A stretch of DNA of 64,000 nucleotides from Siphonodentalium dalli (lineage: Eukaryota; Mollusca; Scaphopoda; Gadilida; Siphonodentaliidae). Shown here one piece after another: positions 24,239-37,446 of this stretch. The stretch covers positions 200,224,978 through 200,288,977 of the forward strand of contig CP136066.1 in NCBI GenBank assembly GCA_032622095.1. Reading direction: 5' to 3'. Positions within the stretch are counted from its first letter, which is position 1; each line of letters starts with the position of its first letter. Below the pieces are notes generated by a model that worked only from the letters and a program-made list of their open reading frames with translations, did no database searches and was not told the DNA's origin. The translations under genes and the position numbers were made by a program.

Positions 24239-24562
24239 CTAAATCAAAGATATCTTTAAAGCACGCCGTATACATGGCCCACGATTCTTCAAGGGGAGAC
24301 GACCGTCCTCTGTAACCGGTGGCACACGTGCAAATTCCACCTACGCATTCCACAAATTCTTGTCCGGTTGTGGTCGAGCATCCAACACCAGTCGCGTTGC
24401 AAGACATACCGAGGGTTGGGACTCCAGTCCAATCCGGACACCTTCCATTCTCCGCGGACCCTCCAACGCATTCACATCTCGTGCTAGCAGCACACGAGGA
24501 ATACGCATCACATTGAATGCCCGTGCCGCATTCAAATGTCGACGGAGCGTTTACGGACAGCA
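24239..24562 (-). CDS. Mucin gene exon: module A of unit 3
   Basis: Phase 1-1 exon of 324 bp; acceptor TTTTTGCAG, donor GTAAAT. It has twelve cysteines: EC-x5-QC-x2-YSSC..RCECVGG, GRCPDW, GMSC, GC, VEC..ICTC-x2-GYRG and, near the end, MYTAC followed by DIFDLG. NAT is a possible N-glycosylation site. It shares the GRCPD..VPT[LF]GM core and the SF/SW-x-MYTAC end with the unit 2 module, so these two are the closest pair. The FDLG end joins directly to the YCP start of the next linker. EGF/EB-like by cysteine layout; no specific ligand can be inferred. Confidence 0.88.
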
Positions 24563-27500
24563 CTGCAAAAAGAAGGAGTTAGCGGTTCAATACTTATATT
24601 CAGGTACCAGAGGGTCTCAACAGTTTCCTAGGAATTCAACCAAGCTTTATTTCATGATAATTACAGCCGCTTCCTTCTCTATATGTTTGCTTGGCATTGT
24701 TTTCCAAAATGCTAATGTATTTAAATACTAATAGGACAATAACAATTGGGCGGAAGTGAAATTTGATTGTAGGATTTTTCGTTAAGTATACACGTGACGT
24801 CACGGCAACATCACTGTAAAGTTCCCAATATTTCCAACTCAAAATTCACTTTAAGGTCGCGCTGATATGTAATTAAAAGTAATACTCTCGGCTTTCTAAT
24901 ATAATTACACAGTTTAGAGACATACCGAATCACAAAATGTTAATAAATTACACTCTTTGTGTAATTATACCTTAGTAATTCGAGATTACATGTATTTCTT
25001 AATAGTTGTTTCTATTCTAAATGAAGTTATTTATCAATGAAAATTATTCAACAAATAAATACAAAATCAGGGAAAATTATCGCCATGATTGTGGCGTAAA
25101 CATGTCACGGAAACATTGAGGTCCCAACATCCTCAGTATGTATATGTATGTATTTTATCTCACATTTTGACTATGATGTGTAATTCAGACTTAAACATAA
25201 CCCAAATAAAATCATGTATGAAAAAGACGAACATTCTCAATAGCATTACCACACCAGCCATGATTTCGAATGTGCCGATTTTGAAATACCTTTGAGATAA
25301 TATAACCAATTACAACAACACAATTTTTATAAAACGCGATTTCAAGATAGAAACTATTTATTTTGTGACTAAATTGCAGACACAACTGAATATTGGGGAT
25401 CCTCTTTGTCTATAACGGCATATTACAGTTGTTTGTTTCGATCTTGGTGAAACTACGGTAGAAATGCAATTTGCCTTTACTGAGGGTGCTAACAAGATAG
25501 AGTTCTCATTTTGGTACTCGTATGGTACACTTCGAATGTTTTCGTGCGTACTTTTGTTCCAAAACTTGCCCCATATCTGTCAATCGAATGCATGTGATTA
25601 GAAATTAGAAATACAATTTATATTAATTGATAGAAACTAGTTTCGGACAGGTGTCCTCGATCCATATATGTTACTTTATATCTGAATCTATATAAAACAT
25701 TCCTGGAAAAGATAGACAAATATTTAAACCTATATCTTGAAGGAATTGAATATACATTGACGACCATCTGATTATTACCGAACAAATTAAATTGAGCGTT
25801 TTGTCTCAGTTATTTTTCGACTGGAGGCTCACCAAAACGCCTTACATGCAGCCGATTATTAAATTCTCCAATGGCTCTCAATAGGCTATACGAGAGCCTT
25901 GTTTGTTGGTATATGTGGTTCATGTATGGACTTTTCATGAAATGTGCAACTTTGACAAATAACCACTTGATTCGAATCGGTCGATTTATTTATATTGTTG
26001 ACACCTCATACGTATGTCGCTGTCCGATTTGAAACAAATTTAGTCACAATTTCCTAATCCAATTTCCAGAATGCCAGGAAAAATAAAAAGCCAAATATTT
26101 GCAACCACATTCGCATTGCAGAGGCGTCGCAAAACTCCACAACATAATACATCAGGAAAACGTTGAAACCGATTACAAAAGTTGAGAAGGCTTTATATTA
26201 TCTACTATTTGTATAGGAAACGAAATCATGAGCGCGCTTTATCCGAGATTTATCATTCAAATTTGTTCTCGCCTGACAAAAATCATAAACTTGTTAATAA
26301 ACTTTATCTTTTGAAAATCGATACTTTGAAAGTCCATAGTTTATCACCAAATCCTCATATTAGTGTATACGATCTGATCTTGTCTGGTATACAAAACGCA
26401 CCAGCGGTATGATAATTGTCTAGTACGTCATATATGACGTCATAAATATGGGTGAACATATTAATGAGTATAATATAGTAACAATGGCATATTGTAAGAA
26501 ATAAATCATACATACAACAATATTTAAAGCACAAATCAATCTAAATAGTAAAAATAACATATCCACATTATATTCATGAAATGTTTCCTTTTAGGAGATG
26601 AGTTTTCGAAGTTATGATGTGGTAAATTTATTAACACAATACTACCGTAAACGACATATAATTATGTCGTTCCACCACCCAACCGTAAAACGAACTAAAT
26701 GTCGTTCTACCCGCCAAAGTGTTAATTTGGTATTGAGAAATATATTATATTAGAATATTAGTATCAGTTACATGCAAGTGTGATATGAATGGTATGCACA
26801 ATATAAAGTCAAGCTGGGTTAAAGGACTGCCCCAGTCCCGTTCATGTGTCATTGGGTATGCAAACCGTTCTTTCAACTTATAGTTGAGTGTGTGAATAAA
26901 ATTATGACTATCGTTAATTGGGAATGGTAGAACATTGTAAGTGTATTGGACAACTTGGGTGGGATGCACTAATTATTGCAAATAATGGGCTGAATATACA
27001 CTATTGTTAGTCGGAAATGTAAAGCAGGGACGTGGCTAGAATGTCTCCTCATTATAATTTACACATACACCCCCTCTGTGAACCAGACCTGAGTTCACCA
27101 ATCCAATGGGTTATAATTTTCAAAACCACACCCTCCTAATTGTTGGAAATATCCAACTGATGGCAATCTCAGTCCAACCGTTTGGCAAACAATAAATTCC
27201 ATGTTAAATAGTGTTTTGAAAATTCAACTACATGTACCAAAACATTTCAACTTACAGCTGTTCTAAAATTTCCAACTGATATTCCATCCGCCATGAAATT
27301 TCCAACTCTTGGGATTTTTTACCAAAGTAGAAGTAGGTAAAACATCACCACCAAAAAGAAAATTGTTTTTCAATAAAATATGCTTGTTGAAACCATATTT
27401 ATGTAAACAAAATCGTTGTATTTCTCAAAAAACATCGCTAATTTTGTTGTAAGTTCAAATAGTTAAGTCTGAATATGATTTTCAGAATATTTGTTGAATG

Positions 27501-27620
27501 TTTTGACCTTTTCCAATGTTTACCGTCAACTGTTAGTCCTTTGTCGGTAACTCCACTGTAACAATAATGTTTACATCACAATGGTTTTAACATGCGAAAA
27601 CTCATTACTGGAGAGATATT

Positions 27621-28460
27621 AACAATGGCTGCGGACACACGTATCGCAGTAACGATGGCACAGTAGGTGTAACCATTTATTATGGTGGAGTTTGGTGACA
27701 AGTGGTCGTCATAATTAATATGCGATAGCAAGCCATGTCGCCCTCTGCAAATTCGCACCATGTCGCCCTCTGCAAATTCGCACAATGAGTCTATCAGCGA
27801 TGGTCGATCTCTCAAGGATGTATCTATCTGAATGACTTGTCGATGTTGACCGTTACTCAACACTCAGTGTTATATTTTACATGTAACACACAAGTCCACT
27901 TGATAAGTTAATGAATAACACATTTCTGTCTACAGCCATGATTGTTCTTATTAAGAACAAATCGCCCGTGTAATTTCTCAGCAAATGTAAGTGAGTCACA
28001 CCATATGCATAGAACTAAACGTCGCAAAATACAAAACGCAATTGGGGAACACTCTTAATACGCAATTGGGGAACTGTCTTAATACTCATGAAATTAATAT
28101 AAGTAGATACACATGCATGCATTGAGATCATATAACAAACCTACCACTTGCATAATATTTGAGTCAGTGAGGAATTGTCACCATGCAGGCCACGGTCAAA
28201 CACAATTATGGACGATCGATCGTGCAATTATATATATCGTAGCGAATACAATGTAGCAAAACGTAATGAGTAGAGATCAACCTTGGTGAAACACAATGTG
28301 TTAGTTGGTCCAGTCGACTCATTTTGCGGAAACTCAGCGGGCAACACGGCTGGCTATGGTATATTAATTATGACGACCAATTGTCACCAAGCTCCACCAT
28401 AATTAATTGTCTCACCTACTATGTCATCGCTATACTGTGATACGTGTGTCCGCAGCCAAT
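27621..28460. mobile_element. 840-bp fold-back element
   Basis: The left arm 27621-27800 (CAATGGCTGCGGACACACGT ... TATTATGGTGGAGTTTGGTGACA..GACCACTT-like ... TAATTAATATG) is matched in reverse by 28310-28460. Within the left arm CCATGTCGCCCTCTGCAAAT-TCGCAC is duplicated in tandem (27733-27784). No ORF. Confidence 0.7.
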
Positions 28461-28595
28461 GAATATGAAAAGAAAATCAATCTATTTTTTCATGTACTCG
28501 TTGATGATAGTAATATTGCAAACTTCTATGTTATTTCGAATGAACCCACCCGAAGGCCTCGATTCCCATTAAATATTGGTTGCAAAATCAAACTC

Positions 28596-28877
28596 GACCA
28601 TTTAAGGGACCATCTCCTATTATACATAACAAAATAAATGCAACAAATGAATGAATTTGAGCCACCATGGATGAATGCAAAATACACTCATTTACTTTAT
28701 GAACGATGTAAAACAACATGGTAGTTTATGGCTCGCGTTATTAGCTCATTATCATTATAATTACCATGTCGTTTGCACTGTTCGCAGAGCACATTTAGCA
28801 CTCATACATGGCTCAAATTCATTCACTTGTTGCATACATTGTGTTGAGTATAATATGAGATGGTCCCATAAATGACC
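28596..28877. mobile_element. 282-bp fold-back element
   Basis: The left arm (GACCATTTAAGGGACCATCT, AAATGCAACAAATGAATG, AATTTGAGCCACCATG) is inverted at 28807-28877 (CATGGCTCAAATTCATTCAC, GATGGTCCCATAAATG). No ORF, family unknown. Confidence 0.8.
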
Positions 28878-29077
28878 GGATTTAGTGTACATTACCCCTT
28901 TACACTATAATAACATCCTCAACCTATTTCCTTTATGAAATTTCCAAATGTTGTTGATTCGGGAATATTAACTAATGTTCTGGTGATACACCCACTTCCT
29001 GTCGCCACGCCCCTGACTATTGGGGGGGGGTGAGGAAATGATAGGAACTATTCGCCGCATAGGATCGTGTTGCTTAC

Positions 29078-29509
29078 AGAATAGACACGATTGTAACGTG
29101 GAATAGTCCGGAACCCAACCGTTGTTACACGTGCAGAGCATTTCACATCCAATCTGGACACACGAGGCGTCACGTGGGCATTCACTACTGTCGGCACAGG
29201 GCAAAGTGATATTCGTTTTTGGTTCCGGCGTCGTTGTTGGAATGGTTGTCGTGGTGACGGTTGTTGTTGTCGACGTTGTGGTGGTTGTTGTCGAAGTGGT
29301 TGTTGTTGTCGGTGTTGTTGTTGTTGTCGTCGTCGGTGTTGTTGTTGGTGTTGTAGTTGTTGTCGACGTTGTTGTTGTTGTTGGAGTTGTGGTCGTCGTC
29401 GTGGGTGTTGTCGTGGTTGTCGATGTCGTCGTTGTCGTCGTCGTTGATGTTGTAGTTGTTGATGTCGTTGTTGTTGATGTAGTTGTTGTTGATGTAGTTG
29501 TACACTCAC
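29078..29509 (-). CDS. Mucin gene exon: Thr-rich linker plus module B of unit 3
   Basis: Phase 1-1 exon of 432 bp (144 codons); acceptor TATATTCCAG, donor GTAAGC. It starts G-ECTTTSTTT (Cys kept, Tyr and Pro lost compared with YCP). About 85 Thr-rich residues follow, then PEPKTNITLPCADSSECPRD, then ASC-x4-GCEMLCTCNNGWVPD..SC, giving seven cysteines in B. The EPKT stretch also begins the separate B exon of unit 2 at 36176, which shows that the same boundary exists with and without an intron. The terminal T joins TG of the next exon to give Leu. Confidence 0.88.
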
Positions 29510-29950
29510 CTGGAATATAATTTACACTATGTAATGGTCGAATCAGTTATTAGCAGGAAGAAATTAGCAGCATTCCAACACGACATGTAAAAAAAAACAC
29601 CTCCCACCCATATGCAAGTTACTTCGCTATCAAATTAAAACTTTCATATAAAGGTCCCAATACATGACTAAGGCACTAACTACTTACACGTGCATATCTG
29701 ATCAATTTGACTACTATTTTTCCTCACCATAATTATGTTTAATGTGTTAAGACTGTCATTGCATGTAACCCAAATCCTGGTCTGGTAATTTATGGATTTA
29801 AATCTCTTACCTTCTAGTTTAGCGTGTCAAACACCCACACACTATAATACTCTATGCCCGCGGAGTAAAAACATTAAGTAGGGATTTAGATATGTTATAT
29901 TTACAAACGAAGTCCGTGCAACATTCCACAGCGGTTTCTTCAGTGCTTAA

Positions 29951-30312
29951 CCCTTTACCCAACAAAACGGCCAAAACCGGCCAAATAAAGCTTCAACAGC
30001 CTAAAATATCTTCGGTCTGTCTCAATAGAACCATACAAATATGGATATCATTGGAACCGGCTCCTTGACCACATTGTGATAGTTACAGTTATGCCCTGTG
30101 CCAATGCATTCTCTTATATATGCGAGTCGACCATAGGTCGCCTCATATATATAAGAGAATGCATTGGCCTAAAAAAAATCTTTTTTTAACACTTTTTACA
30201 ATTTTTTCTTACATTCTTTAACAATTTTATAATTTTTAATGTGTTAAGCCAATGGTCGACTCGCATATATAAGAGAATGCATTGGCACAGGGCCCTTCTG
30301 CTGGGTAAAGGG
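29951..30312 (+). mobile_element. P4: TTAA-flanked P element with a damaged second palindrome
   Basis: TTAA at 29947-29950 and 30313-30316, ends CCCTTTACCCAACA / TGGGTAAAGGG. The first palindrome is intact (around 30099-30169). The second lacks its left arm: GTTAAGCCAAT runs straight into GGTCGACTCGCATATA, so a deletion of about 30 bp removed half a hairpin. Confidence 0.85.
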
Positions 30313-30667
30313 TTAATGAGACACGAAGTGTAACATATTGTAGTCAGCTGTGAACGAGTCTGCTCGCGCGTAACAAATCATGCATCGAGTATTATGCGGA
30401 GTTTATCAGTAGAAAGTAGTTGAACAACTATTGCTTGGACATAATTTTCCACCACACTTTATGGAATAATGTACACACGTTGGCTGCCTTGGTGGAAAGG
30501 TGATAGCTATTTTCTCGCAGTTGTGTGTCTTGAACAGCAATCAAGACTATTGTCCGAGGTCGCAGGCTGTTCAGAAGACATCATTGATGGAACATAGTTC
30601 TTGCTATTCCACCCAAGGCAGGTAATGTGTGTTTTATTATACAAGAAAATGACATAATTCTCGCCGC

Positions 30668-30800
30668 GCGCCAATTGTGACATCAGCAGACGGATAAATA
30701 GTTCGAAGAACGTAGCCCGGGCGATAGTTCGATTGTACAATACTCACTTCGCGCCGATTGTGACGTCAGAAGGCGGGTAATACATGTAGTTCGAAGGCGA
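30668..30800. repeat. Diverged tandem duplication, about 80 bp apart
   Basis: CGCGCCAATTGTGACATCAG..AGTTCGAAG at 30668 recurs as CGCGCCGATTGTGACGTCAG..AGTTCGAAG at 30750. The second copy contains TGACGTCA (a CRE-like palindrome). Confidence 0.45.
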
Positions 30801-31273
30801 TATAGTCCGTTTGTCGGGCAAATGTCAGAACTATTTTTTTGACATGTAATCACGCTTCATACATTAAAAATAGAGTTAGATCCCCTGCGAACGCTACGTA
30901 TATGCGAATTAAAATATATCATGTTGTTGCTTGACAGGCCATACCAATTGTTATTCATAAAAATTCACCTCTGTTTATGGGCACCAATTCGCGAGTAAAA
31001 AATATATATCAAGCAGTGTTTTATTTTATTTGCGAATTCTTGGTTACCTCCAATTGCGACGGATTCGCAGTCTTTTCACGTAAAAATCGTTGGTGGAACT
31101 ATCGTAGGGAAGTCAGTCACGTGGTTAACCATGGCTTACGTACGACATACGATATCCTCATATGCAACAACTTCGCAATCGTGTGAACAAACACGCGAAT
31201 TTGAATACAAGTAAGGTATTTCTTATTATACCAATACATATATTCCACCAACGTGGTTCATGTGTACACTTAC

Positions 31274-31576
31274 CTATGTCAAATCCTTGAGGGTAGCAGG
31301 CAGTGTACATGTCGAACGATTCTTCTTCGCTAAATCTTGCTCGGTAGCCAGAGCCGCAATCACATTTGCTGTTGAGGCATTCTACGTTGGCCTGGGACTG
31401 TGAACACCCGGCCACTCCACATGGCATGCCAAACGTTGGTACCTGCTCAATGTCGGGACAATACCCTCCTGCTTGTGTCCCGTTAATACACCCACAGCGT
31501 GCCGAAGCGCACTGTGCAAACACGGCACATTTGCTTGCGCCTGACGAACAATCCGAATCAACATTTGGATGTATTA
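31274..31576 (-). CDS. Mucin gene exon: module A of unit 2
   Basis: Phase 1-1 exon of 303 bp; acceptor ACGTTGCAG, donor GTAAGT. It has twelve cysteines: SDC..SKCAVFAQC..RCGCINGTQAGGYCPD, VPTFGMPCG, GC, VEC..SKCDCGSGYRA and FDMYTAC, closing with GFDIG. The NGT sequon is a possible N-glycan site. It is highly similar in layout to the unit 3 module (24562-24239). The last base G joins GT of the unit 3 linker exon to give Gly-Glu-Cys. Confidence 0.88.
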
Positions 31577-31636
31577 CTGCAACGTGAAAAGACATGATGA
31601 ACACCATTCACAATTTATGCCTCAGATAGTCATTAA

Positions 31637-31883
31637 CCCTTTCATGGCGGGACCAGCGCTAGTGCAGCATTAAATATGCTGTGCCAATGCATTTTCTTAT
31701 ATATGCAAGTCTCCCTTAGGGAGCCTCGCATATATAAGAGAATTCACTGGCTTACAAGGTCAAGGTAAATATTGTTATTCTCATATATATTAGCAAGGCT
31801 CCCTATGGCAGACTCGCATATATAAGAGAATACATTGGCACAGGGTTTTTGCAAAACTTCAGGAAGCTCCATTCATGGAAGGG
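31637..31883. mobile_element. P5: variant P element, CCCTTTCATGGCGGG ends
   Basis: TTAA (31633-31636) then CCCTTTCATGGCGGGACCAGCG. The right end CTCCATTCATGGAAGGG is followed by TTAC. The two hairpins have the variant inner loop (GCAAGTCTCCCTTAGGGAGCCTCGC), the same subtype as P9 and P10. Short internal spacer, no ORF. Confidence 0.75.
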
Positions 31884-33028
31884 TTACGTGCCGTGGATTT
31901 CGCCCAATTTTTATTTCTGTTTACCGTACACTGTGCTTGTGTTCGTTACATGCAGTAGACGATGCCGTTAGTGTATTATTGCTTCATTTAATCAAAAATA
32001 AAACACAGTAAGATAGTTGCTGCCAGTTGAATAGTTGATGTCATAAGTCATTATTGGTTGGAATAATCTGATTTTCATTAACATGACAGAGCTCATATCA
32101 CATTGTGGACATTGTGTTGCATGATTTTTTTTTCGTGTGATATTCACATTAAAATACATTTTCTTGGAAGCATATATTGCACATGTAAACTACAATATGT
32201 GAGTGTCTGTATACATAGTCGCCGGTATAATAATTGTGATACATGCAATATCCCGAGTGAAAGTAATGTATACTACTAGAGTGGATACTATGCTCTGTAA
32301 TATGAGCATGTTAAAACATTCCAGTCGATAAATGTTTCGGGCAGCCATGATCACCGGTAGATGGAATGAGTAGCTGTAAGAAAAGTTTGGATAAAGGCAA
32401 CATACTGTTAGAAAACACACACTGACACATATTTGATTATTAAGTTGTCGATATATGGTTAATTTGTGTGTGCAGTGTTATGTGCCATTGTGCAAGACAC
32501 AAAGCAATGGGGATATTTTGTGGTGAGTTAAGTTAGCTTCACCAAAAACAGTGCAGACAATATGTAGCAATTCCAAGACAATACTTGAGACATGAATTAT
32601 TTATAATGTTGCAGGATATTGCAACTATGTCAATCGATGGACAGCAAGACTGCTTGAATTGTCATCTTAACGGCAAATACACATGAACAATATTTTCATT
32701 AACTACATGAATATACTACTGAATATACTCCTAAAATACTTGCATACACGATAAAACTTTATACATCCAAACACTTACCAGTAATGGTCGTTCATTAAGT
32801 TCGTTATATTATGGGATATATATCCATAATCCCGAAAATTTGAAAGTCAGTTACACTCAGTTATGCGCGTGGAAGTATCCACTGTATATGTTTCATTGCA
32901 TTTATGGTTTCACCTCAAACTAATTGCAAAACAAGTTTCTCAGTGGGAATAAGTACATTAACCCATCACAAACTACATACTAAAAATCAAAAAGAATAAA
33001 GAAAGGCAAAATTGATTAATTTTGTTAA

Positions 33029-33421
33029 CCCTTTACCCAACAAACCGGCCAAAACCGGCCAAATAAAGCTTCAACAGCCTAAAATATCTTGGGTCTGTCT
33101 CAATAAAACCATACAAATATGGATATCATTGGAACCGGCTCATTGACCACATTGTGATGGTTATAGTTATGCCCTGTGCCAATGCATTCTCTTATATATG
33201 CGAGTCGACCATAGGTCGCCTCGCATATATAAGAGAATGCATTGGCCTAAAAATAAATCTTTTTTTAACACTTGTTACCATTTTTTCTTACATTCTTTAA
33301 CAATTTTATAATTTTTAATGTGTTAAGCCAATGCATTCTCTTATATATTCGAGGCGACCTATGGTCGACTCGCATATATAAGAGAATGCATTGGCACAGG
33401 GCCCTTCTGTTGGGTAAAGGG
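33029..33421 (+). mobile_element. P6: TTAA-flanked P element
   Basis: TTAA at 33025-33028 and 33422-33425, ends CCCTTTACCCAACA / TTCTGTTGGGTAAAGGG. Both palindromes are complete, with one loss-of-pairing change (TATTCGAGG). The left arm carries the GGCCAAAACCGGCC stretch, as in P2. Confidence 0.9.
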
Positions 33422-34174
33422 TTAATAAATTCCTCAAAATTTGGTAAGATACTCAATGTATGGCTTATTGAGAATGTTTATAAAGAACTTTATTTCACAA
33501 GTCCTTCCATTTCTATGCCCATTTTGTAGAGTACACAATTCTGATTATAGAACAGAAAACGTTTTTCCAGATACGTTGAGCATTTTTCGATAAATGTACT
33601 GGACTACTTACTATATGACATATTGCTCTGTTGAATGTATGTGGATCGTATTTTACATTGGAATACCTGTTTCGGAGATCTTCCGTATACATGGTGATTA
33701 TAACTAACGTCAGACTTAAACATGGTAGTTATAGCATATAGCAGTAACATAACTAAAAAAAACATCATATTTCCTACCTTTCATATATGGAGCGCTCCCA
33801 AGTTGTAAAATGGGGAAATCCCATAACATGACAAAGAACATGACTAGTAATCTAGCCCCCATTTTTCCACAATAATGACTATTTGATCAAATTCATATTC
33901 ATTGCCAACCCTTGGTTGCATATATAATGACCACGGGACTGGGAAATGTTGTGTCTTTCTTTATACCAATCAATACAATAATACATTAGATTATGTTCCT
34001 ACTAATATTATCATAAATTGTTCTACCTGAAAGGTGTTCATTATTTACAAAAATAAACTATCGTATCGTATCGTACTATCGTATTTCATTCATATTGATC
34101 GACCAAGTTTATTACATTTCCGGAGATTTATTACCTTAGGCTGAATTCGGAAAAATTCACGTGTTTCTGTTGAC

Positions 34175-34360
34175 TAGAGTACCGAGAGTGGATGCCCGTG
34201 ATCTCCGAAACGTTACTCGTGGTAACCAGGCTCCCCAATACGCTAGCGTGGGTGCCCAAGATATGTGAACTGTTCATTATGGTACGCATGACCCCAAATA
34301 CGTGGCTTTTGGATGCTCATAATATCCGAAATCTTGATTAGAGTACGGAGGATCTCGAGA
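34175..34360. repeat. Three degenerate ~63-bp tandem copies
   Basis: GAGTACCGAGAGTGGATGCC..CCGAAACGTTACTCGTGGTA recurs twice downstream in diverged form (GTGGGTGCCCAAGATATGTG; TTTTGGATGCTCATAATATC). Confidence 0.45.
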
Positions 34361-36032
34361 AATCTCGTCTGCGATCGTGAATTTGATTATTGTATAACCT
34401 CCTCTTGTTATTTTAAAGTCATATTATGTACTGATTCGTGCGCGTGAAACTAATACGTTAGTATTCAGGCGATATATGTCAATGGGGGAATATAGCATTG
34501 TAGTAACATCGCCGAAAATTTCAAACAAATCGACCGTAACACTCCATAGAAAACATCGTATGAACTACGTGCAATTGTAAATATTTACTTCTCGATTCAG
34601 GACGCCACTATCTGCGATATAAGCTAACGAAAACTATCTCGCCATCGACAGTCACTGTATTTAATTAGTATATATAAGAAAGACTATGTTTGTTGTCAAT
34701 TTTCATATAATATTTGTAAAAATTAGTACTTTGAGCAAGATTGGTCTCCATTTCTATTTGATCAACCCACCGGAGTGTTTCACATCATTTTAATTATAGG
34801 TCACATTCTGATGCAAATTCACGATGTTGGTAGTTTATGGTAGTATGAGGTCTGCTTTCTTTTAATGGATTTCAACATTATTTTCTAACTGAACAAACAG
34901 ATAAAGGTATAAACAACTTCAAGTTTTTGGATATCCTTGGTTCTCTAATCAACGAAGACATGCAGACTCGATCATTTCAGCACAACTATATATTAAGTGA
35001 CATGTGAATTATCCAATGCAAAGCGATACCACACACAATCATATTAAACGCTATTCAGAGTTATTGTATTTCTTACCATAATGTATACTCACTGAATTGT
35101 GTAGGGTTATACTCTTACACTGAATGGAGCGTGTAAGCGACGAGGGTTCACTCCCACGTCCTGCAGCGAATGCTAGTTCAACTGATATATTCACATATAT
35201 TATATATATCACTAATATACAGCAGCGCATTTTTGTTTGGTTGGCCTAACGCGCGGTGTGAATATATGTTAGTCGCTGTCTGGTCGCATAACCTGTTTGG
35301 GATGAGCATGCCGGTGAATATTAAGCCGTGCTTACTTTGGGCCGTTCACATGTGAGTACAGTAGCCGGTGCGCGGAATTTGCACGAACCCCGCGTAGCCG
35401 CGATAGGGTGTTTACACGCAATCCGTATTGTCGCAGAAAACAGCCGGGGGAAATCGTGCATATTCCACGCGCTAGTGTTCTGTATATATTGAGCGGACAT
35501 GCTAAATATTAGGAAACACGTATATACGGATACATGCACATGCAATAGTAATCTAACATGCACATGGAGCTGAAACTCCAAAACCAAGATACGCGAATCT
35601 ATTGTGACAAGGTGGGAAACAATGATGGAATGATCTTGATATCATAAACAACACGTCAGCAAAATATAACCTTATGCCAAGGAGCGAACAGTGTCATGTG
35701 TTGGCATACTATCTTGTAGAATGGGTATTTGTAAAAAATAAATCCGCATATCCAAATATCGTGCATTTGGAACAGAAACACAACTGACCAACGAATGTAA
35801 TTTAGCATGGTGGATTCCACAGCCGTGTGTTATCTGAATTCACTCAGCAACCACACTGACGTGGATCGTGATACACGTATAAGCCACGACATAATTGTTC
35901 AAACTATTGAGATGGGGAACTGACACACGAATATTGACGCCAATAATGCGTCCTCGCGATCCATAATAAATTACGGATTGTCGGCATTTTGCATGCGGTA
36001 GAGATATAAACCAATCTTCCTGTTCTACTTAC

Positions 36033-36176
36033 GGTACAAACACTTAGTCAAACTATCATCGGCTACGTAGTTTGGATCACAAGCACATAGCTTTTCGCAG
36101 CCAATCTGGATACACGACGCATCTGTTGGACACTCATCGCTGCTCGTACAGGCGCTCTTTATTGACGTCTTCGGTT
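36033..36176 (-). CDS. Mucin gene exon: module B of unit 2
   Basis: Phase 1-1 exon of 144 bp (48 codons), too short for most ORF listings; acceptor TGTTACAG, donor GTAAGT. It reads EPKTSIKSACTSSDECPTDA, then SCIQIGCEKLCACD..TKCLY: seven cysteines matching the B modules of units 1, 3 and 4. EPKT is shared with the fused unit 3 exon. The last base C joins TA of 31576 to give Leu. No linker is present in this exon; the linker is carried by two upstream exons (49345-49268 and 41833-41459). Confidence 0.85.
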
Positions 36177-37303
36177 CTGTAACACATGCTATATGTATAC
36201 CGAGTATCTAAACACATACTTTAATATTGCCAGGTATTGAAATAAATTATCTATAACATGTCATAGTACATCATATCATATCACACATTTCATATGTAGC
36301 ACACATATCACCGAGGTTCCAATGCGCTTGACAAACATGATTATATAATATCAAATAAAATATGCACTAATATTGTCATGTAAAGTTACAGTTCAAGTAT
36401 GTGTTAACTCTGCAGCTGGGTGTTGGTTTAGTTGATTGTGCCACATTAAATGTGAGCAGTCATATTGAGTAAATACATCTAACAACATTTTCGATCAGGA
36501 CATTTGTTCAACAGCTGAAACTTCCCCGAAGAATAGATCCGGGTAAGGAAAAAAGTATGCCCTCGAAACTATCAAGTTTCTTGGCATAACGTCCACGGAT
36601 CTGAGTCATGATTTGACACTGGGACTGACCAATTTGGCGTTTCATTCGTTGATCCTAACACCGGGCAGTATTTCAGCTCACCGCTATGCTGGCTTATATT
36701 TGTGCTGTCAAACCAAGTACGTTTCTGTATCATTGTATTCAGTCGAAACTGAATCTGTGGTCTGCCCCTACCGCTATTTCCGCAAATTTAGCTTTCAGAC
36801 GGCACAGAGTTGGTTAATTTGAACATTAACATTGATGGTCATGGTAAGTGACTGAGAAACTTAAATTTCCAGAATCTAAACTACATTTCAAACTTATGGA
36901 TTCACCGAAACGATAGAGCATACCTAGAATAGTGCAGGTATTGTGGATACTTTTGCGAAAAGGTCACAATAAACCGGTTTTAAAAATAAAATCAATATTC
37001 ACCACCAAAGTTACCTCCATTTGAAATAATACAACAGTGGGTGTACTGGGTCACAATATTAGCTTTCTGTTTTGTGATTTCCCTAAGGATTAAACTTTGA
37101 TTTAATTTATATTTTCCAGAAATATTTTCCGTAAAAAACATGTTACCTAATTCTGAGGTTCGAATGATCTCCCTTCAAAATCCAAAAGTGGCTCCAGTTC
37201 AGCTCAGCGACATCTTAATTGTTTCGATGGTTAACCCGTATTCGTATAATGTACCCACTCTTCTCGACTTCTGGCCAAACATAAAAACTAGCCTAAATAT
37301 AGA

Positions 37304-37446
37304 ATATGTAGCTAGTGTCGTCGCTTAAACTGTTTATGTCCGTGAGGGGGATTTGGGCATCTATTGGGCGAGGCTCTGCCGAGTCGATTAGATGCCAAAT
37401 CCCCGAGATGACATAAACAGTTTAAGCGACGACATTGGCTACATAT
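37304..37446. mobile_element. T: 143-bp fold-back element
   Basis: ATATGTAGCTAGTGTCGTCG..CTTAAACTGTTTATGTC..GGGGATTTGGGCATCTA is inverted on the right (TAGATGCCAAATCCCC..GACATAAACAGTTTAAGCGA). Near-perfect stem with an AGGCTCTGCCGAG loop. Confidence 0.9.

Larger units (their letters stand above)
24563..29077 (-). other. Intron of the mucin gene (4.5 kb)
   Basis: Holds two fold-backs (27621-28460 and 28596-28877) and, in 24563-27620, AT-rich sequence in which I recognise no gene. A TGACGTCA palindrome near 26435 is noted without weight. Frames at 26182-26412 and 26745-26969 are unrecognised. Confidence 0.7.
29510..31273 (-). other. Intron of the mucin gene (1.8 kb)
   Basis: Contains P4 (29951-30312) and a diverged tandem duplication (30668-30800). 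Nothing else recognised. Confidence 0.7.
31577..36032 (-). other. Intron of the mucin gene (4.5 kb)
   Basis: Contains P5, P6 and a degenerate ~63-bp tandem repeat (34175-34360). The rest (31884-33028, 33426-34174, 34361-36032) is AT-rich with no recognised gene; microsatellite-like ATCGTATCGTACT words occur near 34065. Confidence 0.7.

Noticed and set aside
24360-24731. 123-aa plus-strand frame opposite the unit 3 A exon
   Set aside because: Antisense shadow of a Cys-rich exon.
33265-33529. Short frames reading QCILLYMR..RIYKRMHW in several places
   Set aside because: They are translations of the P-element palindrome and recur wherever it does.
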